A stretch of 52,015 nt of DNA, taken from assembly GCA_903844265.1 (NCBI GenBank), contig CAIMTB010000629.1:1-52015 (forward strand), read 5' to 3'. Of this stretch, positions 9,233 through 18,359 are shown in pieces (within the stretch, counting starts at the first letter, position 1; every line of letters begins with the position of its first letter). The DNA is from an uncultured Verrucomicrobiota bacterium (GTDB lineage Bacteria; Verrucomicrobiota; Verrucomicrobiia; Limisphaerales; CAIMTB01). Under the pieces are notes generated by a model. The model did no database searches. It was not told the origin of the DNA and saw only the letters and a list, made by a program, of their open reading frames with translations. Position numbers and translations under genes: made by a program.

Positions 9233-10270
9233 TCAACCCGCGACCCCGTGCCGCTTGTCGTGGCGCTGCGCCGAATGGTCGGCATGATAGATGACCTCAT
9301 GCGTGACCACGGCGTCGGCAAGACTGGTCAGAGCCATCTCCCGACCCTCGTCCAACGCCGTGAAAAACGCCTCGAACTGCGCCTGGTACGGATGATCCGA
9401 CACGTCGCCCGAGTCCAGCATCGGCACCCCCAACCGACTCCACTGCTTCTTGCTCAACCCGCCCAGCCGCGAACTGAAAAACTTGTCGTCCAACAATGTC
9501 CCCTCGCTGCCCACCAACTGGACCCTGAAGTAATACGGCTGCTGGCAGTCGATCACCGACGCGCACTTCCCCACCCGACCGTCCTTGAACCGCAGGATGC
9601 TCACGCTTGTGGTCGGATATTCGTAGGCCGCGAAATCCTTCGAGCTCGAGTGGGTCGCATAACTGCTCACGGTCTCGACGTCCGGCCCCATCAGCAGCAG
9701 CAGGGCGTCCATCGCATGGCAACCCGCCGACAACAGGCTGCTCCCGCCCGCACCCTTCCGGACGTTCCACCGGTACTGCCCATACCACGGCCCGATGCCG
9801 TGGAAATAGTCGACCTCGGCGTAATGCACGCGACCGAGCAGTCCCTGGTCGACGAACGCCTTGGCCGTCCGCAACTGGCTCGAGTACCGGCACTCGAAGC
9901 AGACACAGGTCCTCACCCCCGCCTTGTCAACCGCCTCCCGGACCGCCATCAAATCCTCGTGGTTCAACGCCACCGGTTTTTCGATGATCAGGTGCTTTCC
10001 CGCCTGCGCCGCCGCGATGGCCTGATGCGCATGGTCCTGCGGATACGAGCAGACCGACACCACATCGAGATCCGGCTGGGCCAGGAACGATTTCAGGTCC
10101 CGAAACACCCGCACCGGACCCCCGTGCTGCGCCGACAGCTTCGCCTCGTCCAGCGCCCGTGCCGAAAGGATCGAGCCGACCCGGGCCCGACCCGTCGCCT
10201 GGATCGCCGGGATGTGCGCGCTCGCAACCCAACCGTAACCGATGATGCCGACGTTGTAGGAAGTGGCCAT
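9233..10270 (-). CDS. Gfo/Idh/MocA family oxidoreductase
   Basis: A 345-residue NAD(P)-dependent oxidoreductase. The N-terminal Rossmann motif is VGIIGYGWVASAHIPAI, the catalytic-lysine motif EKPVAL follows near residue 100, and the C-terminal domain has the usual GGSSLLSAGCHAMDALLLLMG segment with the conserved His. The start codon ATG 10268-10270 directly precedes the Rossmann strand; the longer upstream frame only reads through repeat DNA. It heads the predicted PIG-L/NagB-like cluster, suggesting oxidation or epimerisation of an amino sugar or its derivative. No signal peptide is present, in contrast to the exported paralogue near 45.1 kb. Confidence 0.93.
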   Translation of the reverse strand: MATSYNVGIIGYGWVASAHIPAIQATGRARVGSILSARALDEAKLSAQHGGPVRVFRDLKSFLAQPDLDVVSVCSYPQDHAHQAIAAAQAGKHLIIEKPVALNHEDLMAVREAVDKAGVRTCVCFECRYSSQLRTAKAFVDQGLLGRVHYAEVDYFHGIGPWYGQYRWNVRKGAGGSSLLSAGCHAMDALLLLMGPDVETVSSYATHSSSKDFAAYEYPTTSVSILRFKDGRVGKCASVIDCQQPYYFRVQLVGSEGTLLDDKFFSSRLGGLSKKQWSRLGVPMLDSGDVSDHPYQAQFEAFFTALDEGREMALTSLADAVVTHEVIYHADHSAQRHDKRHGVAG

Positions 10271-10428
10271 GTTGTGTCCGGGGATTGGTCTGACGCGATG
10301 CCACCCAACCCGCGCCGGCTTGTCAAAGCCTTCCCGTCTCGCGGTCCCGGTTGCCCCGGGTGCAAGTCCCTGCTCTCCTGTGCGGATGCCCCCGATGAAC
10401 CGTGCACGATCGCTTGCGATTCCGTTAT

Positions 10429-10525
10429 GGAGTGCGGTGGCTTGCCACCGCTTTCCACCCGAGGTCGGCTTAGCCGCTCGCTGCGGATTCACGCCCTCCA
10501 AAGCGGTGGCAAGCCACCGCTCTCC
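10429..10525. repeat. 97-bp element with 26-bp inverted ends
   Basis: The left arm (10429-10454) and right arm (10500-10525) are inverted copies with one mismatch in 26 bases. Each arm is itself palindromic around GCGGTGGC/GCCACCGC. The 45-base centre is unrelated. It lies in the divergent gap between the Gfo/Idh gene and the hydrolase gene. Confidence 0.85.
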
Positions 10526-12596
10526 AAATTCGCCCGGCCCCCTCCGCCTGGTTTGCGCCCTGTTCGCGTTCGCGTTCGCCCTGGCGCTCACGCTCACCTC
10601 TCCGCTCAGCGCCTTCCCCGACGGGGTCGCAGACAACCTCGTCGACAAGGTCCGGCCGATACCGCCGCCAGGCGTCGAAATCCCGGCGGACGACCGCAGG
10701 CAACTGACCGGTGCGGTCGCGCGCCTTGGCGCGGCGATCGAATCGGCACGCCCGGACCTCCCGCCGGCGACGCGTCCACGCATCACCGACGTGGAGATCT
10801 TCCACAAGGCCGTCGATTGGGCGCTGCGCTACAACGAGTTCTTCGCAACCAACGAGGTGACCATCGCGAAGGCGCTGCTCGCGGAAGGGTGGAAGCGCCT
10901 CGGGGCGCTGGTCGACGGCCGGACGCCGTGGCTTTCGCAAACGGGCCCCGTGGCGCTCGGCTATGTCTCGCGCATCGACGGCTCGGTGCAACCCTACGGG
11001 CTCGTGGTCCCGGACGGGTTCTCGACGAACACACCGCAGCGGTTCCGTCTCGATTTCTGGTTCCATGGCCGCGGCGAGAAACTGAGCGAACTCTCGTTCA
11101 TCAACGATCGTACGAATCGCCGCGGTGAGTTCGCCCCGGCCGGGGCGTTCGTGCTCCACCCCTACGGCCGGTACTGCAACGGGTCGCGCTTCGCCGGCGA
11201 GGTGGATGCGTGGGAAGCATTGGCCAACGCCCAGTCGCGCTACCCGATCGACAACGACCGCCTCGTCGTCCGCGGTTTTTCCCTGGGCGGCGCCTCCTGC
11301 TGGCACTTCGCCGTCCACCATGCCGCACGCTGGGCCGCCGCCGCCCCGGGAGCCGGGTTCAGCGAAACCGCAGAGTTCCTGCGGGTTTTCCAAAACGAAA
11401 AACTCCAGCCCTCGTGGTGGGAACAAAAACTCTGGAACCTCCACGACGCCACGGCCCACGCCCTCAACGTCTCCATGGTCCCCCTCGTCGCCTATAGCGG
11501 CGAAAAGGACTCCCAACGCCAGGCCGCCATCGCCATGGAACACGCCCTCGCCGCCGAAGACCTCGACATGACCCACGTCATCGGCACCGGCGCCGGCCAC
11601 AATTACACGCCGGCCGCCCGCGAAGAGATCAACCGCCGCCTCGACGCCGCGGCCCTGCACGGTCGCGACCCGCTGCCCACCACAGTGCGCTTCGTCACCC
11701 ATTCCCTCCGCTTTCCCACGATGGCCTGGGTCACCCTCGACGCCCTGGGCCAACATTGGGAACCCGCCCGCATCGAGGCGAAACTGTTCCCCGCCGAAAA
11801 CCGCATCGTCGCCTCCCTCACCAACATCACCGCGCTTACATTCGAAATCCAACCCGGCCTGGCCCCGTTCGACCTGCGCCGCCCCGTGTCCGTCGAACTC
11901 AACGGCCAGACCCTCCCCTCGCGCAGGCCCCAGACCGACCGATCCTGGTCGGCATCGTTCCACCTCGCCGACGGACAATGGACCACGGGCGTAATCGCTG
12001 ACGACGGGAGCCTGAGGAAGCGCGCCGGGCTCCAGGGCCCGATCGACGACGCGTTCATGGACGCGTTCTTGTTCGTCCGCCCGACGGGCACGCCGTTGAA
12101 CGAGACCGTGGGGAAATGGACCCGGCAGGAGATGCAGCGAGCCATCGAACAGTGGCGCAGCCAATTCCGGGGCGACGTTCGCATCAAGGACGACACCGCG
12201 TTGACGGATGCCGACCGCGCCGCACACCACCTCATCCTATGGGGCGATCCCTCGAGCAACGCCGAACTGGCGCGGATAGCGCCGAAGCTCACGATTCGCT
12301 GGGATGCCAGCGGCGTGGCCCTGCCAGGCCGGACATTTTCCGCGGACCATTTCGCGCCGATACTCATCCAGCCGAACCCGTCCCACCCCGCGCGCTACGT
12401 GGTGCTGAACAGCGGGTTCACCTTCCGCGAGTACGACTATCTCAACAACGCCCGGCAAACGCCCAAGCTTCCCGACTGGGCCATCGTCGATCTTTCGCAG
12501 CCACCGAACTCACGCTTTCCAGGGGCCATCGCCACCGCGGGATTCTTCGGCGAGCGCTGGGAATGGAAGGCACCGCCGGCGGACCCGACTCGCTGA
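10506..12596 (+). CDS. Secreted alpha/beta hydrolase (prolyl oligopeptidase/esterase-like)
   Basis: A large exported hydrolase-like protein of about 696 residues. From GTG 10506 the protein begins with a basic n-region, then the hydrophobic stretch LVCALFAFAFALALTLT and a cleavable PLSAFP end. The alpha/beta-hydrolase part has LDFWFHGRG (oxyanion region), the nucleophile elbow RGFSLGGAS near residue 257, and a late GTGAGHNYT that could hold the catalytic His. A C-terminal beta-rich segment of roughly 280 residues follows. The start is uncertain: the frame is open upstream (ATG at 10386 and 10395), but those starts pass through the whole inverted-repeat element and bury the signal peptide. No in-frame ATG/GTG occurs between 10506 and the signal peptide end. 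Substrate unknown. Confidence 0.82.
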   Translation: MASHRSPNSPGPLRLVCALFAFAFALALTLTSPLSAFPDGVADNLVDKVRPIPPPGVEIPADDRRQLTGAVARLGAAIESARPDLPPATRPRITDVEIFHKAVDWALRYNEFFATNEVTIAKALLAEGWKRLGALVDGRTPWLSQTGPVALGYVSRIDGSVQPYGLVVPDGFSTNTPQRFRLDFWFHGRGEKLSELSFINDRTNRRGEFAPAGAFVLHPYGRYCNGSRFAGEVDAWEALANAQSRYPIDNDRLVVRGFSLGGASCWHFAVHHAARWAAAAPGAGFSETAEFLRVFQNEKLQPSWWEQKLWNLHDATAHALNVSMVPLVAYSGEKDSQRQAAIAMEHALAAEDLDMTHVIGTGAGHNYTPAAREEINRRLDAAALHGRDPLPTTVRFVTHSLRFPTMAWVTLDALGQHWEPARIEAKLFPAENRIVASLTNITALTFEIQPGLAPFDLRRPVSVELNGQTLPSRRPQTDRSWSASFHLADGQWTTGVIADDGSLRKRAGLQGPIDDAFMDAFLFVRPTGTPLNETVGKWTRQEMQRAIEQWRSQFRGDVRIKDDTALTDADRAAHHLILWGDPSSNAELARIAPKLTIRWDASGVALPGRTFSADHFAPILIQPNPSHPARYVVLNSGFTFREYDYLNNARQTPKLPDWAIVDLSQPPNSRFPGAIATAGFFGERWEWKAPPADPTR

Positions 12597-12636
12597 TCGA
12601 TGGATGCACGGCGGTCGCGACCGCGCGCGCCCCTGC

Positions 12637-12726
12637 ATGGAGGGCGTCGGTCCCTCGACGCCACACATGGAGGGCGTAGGCCCCTCGACGCCACACAGGG
12701 AGAGCGTCGGTCCCTCGACGCCATCG
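12637..12726. repeat. Three tandem 30-bp hairpin units
   Basis: Units at 12637-12666, 12667-12696 and 12697-12726 share ATGGAGGGCGTCGGTCCCTC plus GACGCCACAC with a few changes. Each has the inverted repeat GGCGTCG/CGACGCC around a GTCCCT loop. In frame they would read MEGVGPSTPH repeats, but no real gene is supported. The remaining 240-bp gap (12597-12838) holds nothing else except the promoter-like site just before the next gene. Confidence 0.8.
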
Positions 12727-12821
12727 CTCAGAGCCTGTCTGAAACTCCGAGGGGTCGCCTCTCCCGCGGTGGCACCGCCCGCTCCTCCACAAATCGCAGC
12801 CGTGCGTCGCGGCCATCGGTG

Positions 12822-12830
12822 TGTTACGGT
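12822..12830 (+). promoter_or_regulatory. Putative extended -10 element
   Basis: TGTTACGGT lies 8 nt before the ATG of the CotH/lamin-tail gene. The related sequences TGTTATGGT and TGTTATGGC precede the dksA-like and znuA genes. The spacing would give a leaderless or nearly leaderless message. No good -35 is seen. Confidence 0.3.
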
Positions 12831-12838
12831 GCGCCCGC

Positions 12839-15800
12839 ATGATCCCCCGCGTTCCGCGCCCCTGCCCCGGCGTCCTCGTCGCCCTGCTCGCAGCCCTGCT
12901 CGCGACCTGGCTTTCGAACGCCACGCATGCTGCGAGCCCCCTCGCGCTCTCCGAGTTCCTCGCCTCCAACACCAAGGGGATCCTCGACGAGAACGGCGAT
13001 GGCGAGGATTGGATCGAGCTGCACAACACCAGCGCCCAGGTGGTGAACGCGGGCGGTTGGTACCTGACCGACGATCCGACAGTCCTGACCAAATGGCGCA
13101 TGCCGGCGACCAACATGGCCCCGGGCGGATTCATCGTCGTCTTTGCCTCGGCCAAGGATCGGGCCAATGCAGGAGCGCCGCTGCACACCAACTTCAAACT
13201 GAACAACCAGGGTGAATACCTCGCGCTGGTCGAACCGGATGGCGAGACCGTCGCCACGGATTACGCGCCCGAGTTCCCTCCCCAGGCGCCGGATGTTTCG
13301 TTCGGCCTCGACGCCACCGGGACGCAGCGATTCTTCGCCACCCCGACGCCAGGCGCCATCAACGGAACCGGCTACATCGCGCGGGTCGGCGACACGAAAT
13401 TCAGCGTCGACCGCGGCTTCTTCACCAACACGTTCGAGCTCGCCATCACCTCCGTCACCGATGGCGCCGAGATCCGTTACACAACCAACGGGGCGCCCCC
13501 CACCGCGAGCAGCGGGACGGCCTACTCGAATCCCATCCGCATCGACGGCACCACCGTCGTCCGGGCCGCGGCATTCAAGCCCGGCTACCTGCCTTCCAAT
13601 GTCGATTCGCACTCGTACCTGTTCACCAGCGACATCATCCGCCAATCGCCCACCGGGGCACCCCCGACCAACTGGCCGACGTCGTGGGGCTCGAACTCGC
13701 GTGATTACGGCATGGATCCCGACGTCGTGAACGACCCGCGCTACAAGGACAAGATCCAGCCCGCGCTGCTGAGCCTGCCGTCGTTCTGCATCAACATGAC
13801 CCTCGCCGACCTGTTCGACCGCACCCGCGGCATCTACGCGAACGCAGGCCAGGACGGCATTGCCTGGGAGCGGCCGATGTCGCTGGAACTGATCTACCCG
13901 GACGGCCGCAAGGGATTCCAGATCGACGGCGGCATCCGGATTCGCGGCGGCTTCAGCCGGAGCACCGACAACCCGAAGCACGCGTTCCGCTTCTTCTTCC
14001 GCCCCGAATACGGCACCGCGAAACTGAGATACCCGGTGTTCGGCCAGGTCGCGGCCGAGGAATTCGAAGGCTTCGACCTCCGCACGTTCCAGAATTATTC
14101 GTGGAGTTTCCAGGGCGATTCGAGGGGGACGTTCATGCGCGACATGTTCAACCGCGACGCTCAGCTCGCCACGGGCAGCCAGGGTGAGCGCGGGGATTAC
14201 TACCACCTCTACATCAACGGCCAGTATTGGGGCCTCTACAACACCTGCGAGCGCGCCGAAGCCAGCTACGGCGCCACGTACTACGGCGGAGCCAAGGAGG
14301 ATTACGACGTCATCAAGGTCGAGGCCGGCAGCTACGTCGTCCTCGCCACCGACGGCACGATGTCCGCCTGGACCACCGTCTACAACCTCGTGAAACCCGG
14401 CGCGACCGACACGATCTACCGCCGCCTCATGGGCCAGAATCCCGACGGCACACGCAACCCCACCTACCCCGTCTACCTCGATCCGGTGAACCTGATCGAC
14501 TACATGCTGATCATTCTCTGGGGCGGCAACCTCGATGCCCCGATCTCCAACTTCCTCGGCAATACCAGCCCCAACAACTTCTTCGGCATCTGGAACCGCA
14601 CCCGGCAGGACCTCGGCTTCCAGTGGTTCGTCCACGACGCCGAACACACGCTCCTCAACGTCAACGAGGACCGCACCGGGCCCTACTCCGCCGGCGACAG
14701 CTCGGTCACCAAGAGCAGCCCCCAGTGGCTCTGGCAAAAACTCCTCGCCAGCCCGGAGTTCAAGGTGCTCGTCCGCGATCGCGTCCAACGCCACTTCTTC
14801 AACGCCGGCCCGCTCTCCGCCAACGGCGCACGCACGAACTACCTCGTCCGCAAAGCCCAGATCGACACCGCCGTCATTGGAGAATCCGCACGATGGGGCG
14901 ATGCCAAACGCGCCTCAGACCCCTTCGACCGCGACTCCGACTGGGTCCCCGCCGTCAACGCCAACCTCAACTTCATCGCCCAACGCCCCGCCGTCGTGCT
15001 GGCCCAACTCCGCACCGACGGCCTCTGGCCCACGACGCCTGTCCCACAATTCAACCAGCAGGGCGGCCCCGTCCCGCCGGCCTTCAGCCTCGTCATGTCC
15101 GCGTCAGGCTCCGCGATCTACTACACTCTCGACGGTTCCGACCCGCGTCGCCCCGGCGGCGCCGTCTCCCCCTCCGCCATCCCCTACACCTCTCCCATCC
15201 CGATCACACAGTCGACCACGGTGAAGGCTCGCATCCTCGTGAACAACGACTGGAGCGCGCTGAACGAGGCCGAGTTCACCGTCATCCAGACCTTCAGCGA
15301 ACTCGCCCTCACCGAGATCCATTATCACCCGGCTCCGTCACCCGACCGGGCCGGTGACGACTTCGAGTTCGTCGAGTTGAAGAACATCGGGGGGCAGGAA
15401 CTCGACCTGGGCGGCGTGCATTTCACGGACGGCATCGGCTTCCGTTTCCCGAACGGCGCACGGCTCAGGCCCGGCGCTTTCGCTGTCCTGGTGCGAAACC
15501 CCGAGGCCTTCACGAACCGCTATCCCACCGTGCCCGTCACCGGCGTCTACACGGGTGGCCTCGCCAACACCGGCGAACGTCTCTCACTCGTGCACGCCGT
15601 CGGCACCTCGATCCTCAGCGTGGCCTGGGACACGCGCCCACCCTGGCCCGAACTCACCGACGGCCAGGGGTTCTCCCTCGTGCCCATCCAGGCGAACGCG
15701 ACATCGCTCGACGCCCCGTCGGCCTGGCGTGCGAGTTCCCACGAGGGCGGATCGCCCGGCTCCGATGACCCGACGCCCGGCATCGTGCCCGTGGTGATCA

Positions 15801-18244
15801 ACGAGATCCTCACCCATACCGACCCGCCGCTGCTCGACACCGTCGAGTTGCACAACCCCACCGACGCCACCGCGAACATCGCCGGTTGGTGGCTCACCGA
15901 CGACAGGCTCATCCCGGAAAAATTCAGGATCCCGGCAGGCACCACGATTCCCGCGCACGGCTTCCTCGCGTTCAGCGAACTCGACTTCAACACGCCCACC
16001 AACGCCACAACCTCGTTCACCTTCAGCTCCTACGGCGACGATGTGTGGCTGTTCAGCGCCGACGCCGCCGGGAAACTCACCGGCTACAGCGACGGATTCC
16101 ATTTCCCCGCCTCGGCCAACGCCGTGACCTTCGGCCGCATGACCAACAGCGCAGGCCAACTGCGCTTCCCGCCGCAGATCCTCAACACGCTCGGCCAACC
16201 CAACGCCGGCCCGCAAATCGGACCCGTGGTGATCAGCGAAATCCATTACGAACCGGCCCCGGGCGGCGCAGAATTCATCGAGATCCGCAACATCACCGCA
16301 TCGCCGGTCCCACTCTTCGACCCGCTCGCACCCACCAACACCTGGCACATCGAGGGCCTCGGCTTCACGTTCCCCACCAACGTCATCCTCCCCCCGGATG
16401 GACTCGCCGTCGTGACCCCAGGCAACCCCGTCGCTTTCCGCAACCAATACGCCGTCCCCGCCGAAGTGCCCGTGTTCGGCCCCTGCGCAGGCGCGCTCCA
16501 GGACAACGGCGAAACACTGGTCCTCCAGCGACCCGACAAACCGGACTTCCTCCCCGACGGCTCCGTGTTCGTCCCCTACCTCGTCGTCGACCAGGTCGAG
16601 TACAACAACAAGCCCCCGTGGCCAGTCGCAGCCGCAGGCCAGGGCCCCTCGCTGGTCCGCAGAAATCCAGCAAGGTTCGGCGACGATCCGAGCGCATGGA
16701 CTACAAGCGTAGGCGATCCGTCGCCCGGGTTGGTCGACAGCAGCAACCGCCCCCCGACCGCAGACGCAGGTCCGGACTCCGAGTTCGAGGCCGCCACATT
16801 CCCGGCCCCGGTCACGCTCAACGGAACCGGCATGGACGACGGTTTGCCCGAGGTGCCCGGCAGGCTCTCGTTCCTCTGGAGCCAGGTCGACGGTCCGGGC
16901 GCCGTCACGCTCAACGATGCGACCCGCAGCAACGCCGTGGTCCAACTGCCCGGCACGGGCACCTACCTCCTGCGCCTCACCGTCTCCGATGGCGAACGGA
17001 TCCGATCAGACGACGTCGCGATCACGGTCCATCGGCCCTCGGTCCAGCAGGCACTTGTGGCGGCCGGTTCCACCTGGAAATACCTGGAGGACGGCACCGA
17101 ACCGGGCACCGCCTGGGTGGCGCGCGCCTTCGACGACAGCCAATGGAAGATCGGCACCGCCGAACTCGGGTACGGCGACGGAGACGAGAGCACGGTGCTC
17201 GCGATCAACGCCGGCCCGGTGAAGACCATCGCGTTCTACTTCCGGAAGACATTCAGCGTCCCAGACCCCAGGACGATCACGGCGCTGAACGTCCGGCTCG
17301 TGCGGGACGACGGCGCGATGGTCTATCTCAACGGCACGCTGGTCTTCCGCTCCAACATGCCCGAGGGCGATGTGAATTCACAGACCTGGGCCAGCCAGGT
17401 CGTGGGTGGCGCCGATGAATCGGCGTTCTTCGAGCAGGCTGTCGATCCCGCCGTCCTGGTCGCGGGCAACAATGTCCTCGCCGTGGAAGTCCACCAGTCC
17501 GGCGCGTCCAGCTCCGACGTGAGCTTCAACCTCGCCCTCGACGCGATGACCAGCGCCTCCAATCTCGCCCCCACGGCGGACGCCGGGCCCGATCGCAACA
17601 CCACGGCCGGCACGCCCACGGTCCTCACCGGCCGCTACACCGACGATGGACTGCCCAGCCCACCGGGCGTGGTGACTTTCGCGTGGTCGCAACTCAGCGG
17701 CCCTGCACCGGCCGTTTTCGACCGCACCAACACGCCAGCCACCACCGTGAACTTCCCGAGCGCCGGCAACTACACGCTCCGCTTCGTCGTCTTCGACGGC
17801 GTGCTCTCCGCCTCGGACGACACGACGTTCACCGTGACCGGCTCGGGTGGCGGCGGCGAATTCTCCGCGTGGAAGACCGCGCATTTCAGCGCGGCTGAAC
17901 TGGCAAACCCGGGGATCAGCGGCGACGACGCCGACCCTGATGGCGATGGACAATCGAACCGCAATGAGTACCTGAGCGGCACCGATCCAAGAAACCCCGC
18001 CAGCGCGCTGCGCGTCGGCGCCGTCGTGGGAGCCGACACCACGGTGCGGCTCACGTTCCCGGTCCTGCCCGGCCGCACCTATTCGATTCTTTCGCGCGCA
18101 GCCGCCGCCACCGGCCCTTGGGAAGTGGTGAGCAGCATCGAACCCGCCAATTGCGACTGCCCTGTCACCGTCACGGTGCCCGGCCCCACGGTCCTATCCG
18201 GCGCCCGTTTCTACCGCGTCGTGACCCCCAGGATCGCGCCCTGA
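12839..18244 (+). CDS. Giant secreted lamin-tail / CotH kinase / PKD multidomain protein
   Basis: A 1801-residue exported protein with an N-terminal signal peptide (basic start, LVALLAALLATWL, ending THAAS). Domains in order: lamin-tail domain (about 30-150, starting LALSEFLASNTKG), a chitobiase-like C-terminal domain (190-265, AEIRYTTNGAPPT), a CotH kinase-like domain (about 300-690) with GQYWGLYNTCERAEASYG and WFVHDAEHTLLN, a second chitobiase-like domain (AIYYTLDGSDPR), and three more lamin-tail domains (about 810-1290; LTEIHYHP, VINEILTHTD, VISEIHYEP). Two PKD-like domains with PTADAGPD starts flank a beta-sandwich segment, and the C-terminus carries the calcium-type motif DADPDGDGQSNRNEYLSGTDP. 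CotH proteins phosphorylate proteins; activity here is not shown. Probably a surface or extracellular adhesin/modifier. No anchoring signal is obvious. Confidence 0.95.
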   Translation: MIPRVPRPCPGVLVALLAALLATWLSNATHAASPLALSEFLASNTKGILDENGDGEDWIELHNTSAQVVNAGGWYLTDDPTVLTKWRMPATNMAPGGFIVVFASAKDRANAGAPLHTNFKLNNQGEYLALVEPDGETVATDYAPEFPPQAPDVSFGLDATGTQRFFATPTPGAINGTGYIARVGDTKFSVDRGFFTNTFELAITSVTDGAEIRYTTNGAPPTASSGTAYSNPIRIDGTTVVRAAAFKPGYLPSNVDSHSYLFTSDIIRQSPTGAPPTNWPTSWGSNSRDYGMDPDVVNDPRYKDKIQPALLSLPSFCINMTLADLFDRTRGIYANAGQDGIAWERPMSLELIYPDGRKGFQIDGGIRIRGGFSRSTDNPKHAFRFFFRPEYGTAKLRYPVFGQVAAEEFEGFDLRTFQNYSWSFQGDSRGTFMRDMFNRDAQLATGSQGERGDYYHLYINGQYWGLYNTCERAEASYGATYYGGAKEDYDVIKVEAGSYVVLATDGTMSAWTTVYNLVKPGATDTIYRRLMGQNPDGTRNPTYPVYLDPVNLIDYMLIILWGGNLDAPISNFLGNTSPNNFFGIWNRTRQDLGFQWFVHDAEHTLLNVNEDRTGPYSAGDSSVTKSSPQWLWQKLLASPEFKVLVRDRVQRHFFNAGPLSANGARTNYLVRKAQIDTAVIGESARWGDAKRASDPFDRDSDWVPAVNANLNFIAQRPAVVLAQLRTDGLWPTTPVPQFNQQGGPVPPAFSLVMSASGSAIYYTLDGSDPRRPGGAVSPSAIPYTSPIPITQSTTVKARILVNNDWSALNEAEFTVIQTFSELALTEIHYHPAPSPDRAGDDFEFVELKNIGGQELDLGGVHFTDGIGFRFPNGARLRPGAFAVLVRNPEAFTNRYPTVPVTGVYTGGLANTGERLSLVHAVGTSILSVAWDTRPPWPELTDGQGFSLVPIQANATSLDAPSAWRASSHEGGSPGSDDPTPGIVPVVINEILTHTDPPLLDTVELHNPTDATANIAGWWLTDDRLIPEKFRIPAGTTIPAHGFLAFSELDFNTPTNATTSFTFSSYGDDVWLFSADAAGKLTGYSDGFHFPASANAVTFGRMTNSAGQLRFPPQILNTLGQPNAGPQIGPVVISEIHYEPAPGGAEFIEIRNITASPVPLFDPLAPTNTWHIEGLGFTFPTNVILPPDGLAVVTPGNPVAFRNQYAVPAEVPVFGPCAGALQDNGETLVLQRPDKPDFLPDGSVFVPYLVVDQVEYNNKPPWPVAAAGQGPSLVRRNPARFGDDPSAWTTSVGDPSPGLVDSSNRPPTADAGPDSEFEAATFPAPVTLNGTGMDDGLPEVPGRLSFLWSQVDGPGAVTLNDATRSNAVVQLPGTGTYLLRLTVSDGERIRSDDVAITVHRPSVQQALVAAGSTWKYLEDGTEPGTAWVARAFDDSQWKIGTAELGYGDGDESTVLAINAGPVKTIAFYFRKTFSVPDPRTITALNVRLVRDDGAMVYLNGTLVFRSNMPEGDVNSQTWASQVVGGADESAFFEQAVDPAVLVAGNNVLAVEVHQSGASSSDVSFNLALDAMTSASNLAPTADAGPDRNTTAGTPTVLTGRYTDDGLPSPPGVVTFAWSQLSGPAPAVFDRTNTPATTVNFPSAGNYTLRFVVFDGVLSASDDTTFTVTGSGGGGEFSAWKTAHFSAAELANPGISGDDADPDGDGQSNRNEYLSGTDPRNPASALRVGAVVGADTTVRLTFPVLPGRTYSILSRAAAATGPWEVVSSIEPANCDCPVTVTVPGPTVLSGARFYRVVTPRIAP

Positions 18245-18293
18245 CCTGACGTTCCTTGACGAGAGCGGGACCCGATGACCTTCCGCCGCAAAT

Positions 18294-18328
18294 AAAAAAC
18301 CGGGACCCGCGCAAGCGGTGATCCCGGT
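18294..18328 (-). terminator. Rho-independent terminator of the peroxiredoxin gene
   Basis: On the minus strand, the stem ACCGGGA...TCCCGGT encloses a GC-rich loop and is followed at once by TTTTTT. It lies 32 bp after the peroxiredoxin stop codon. Confidence 0.75.
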
Positions 18329-18359
18329 CCTGAAAGACGGGCGTTGGACGGCGCCGGGC

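Noticed and set aside
12637-12726. CRISPR array
   Set aside because: The three 30-bp units abut directly with no spacers, and no cas gene is present.
12604-13215. Protein with MEGVGPSTPH repeats
   Set aside because: The frame translates tandem hairpin DNA and then runs out of frame inside the CotH gene.
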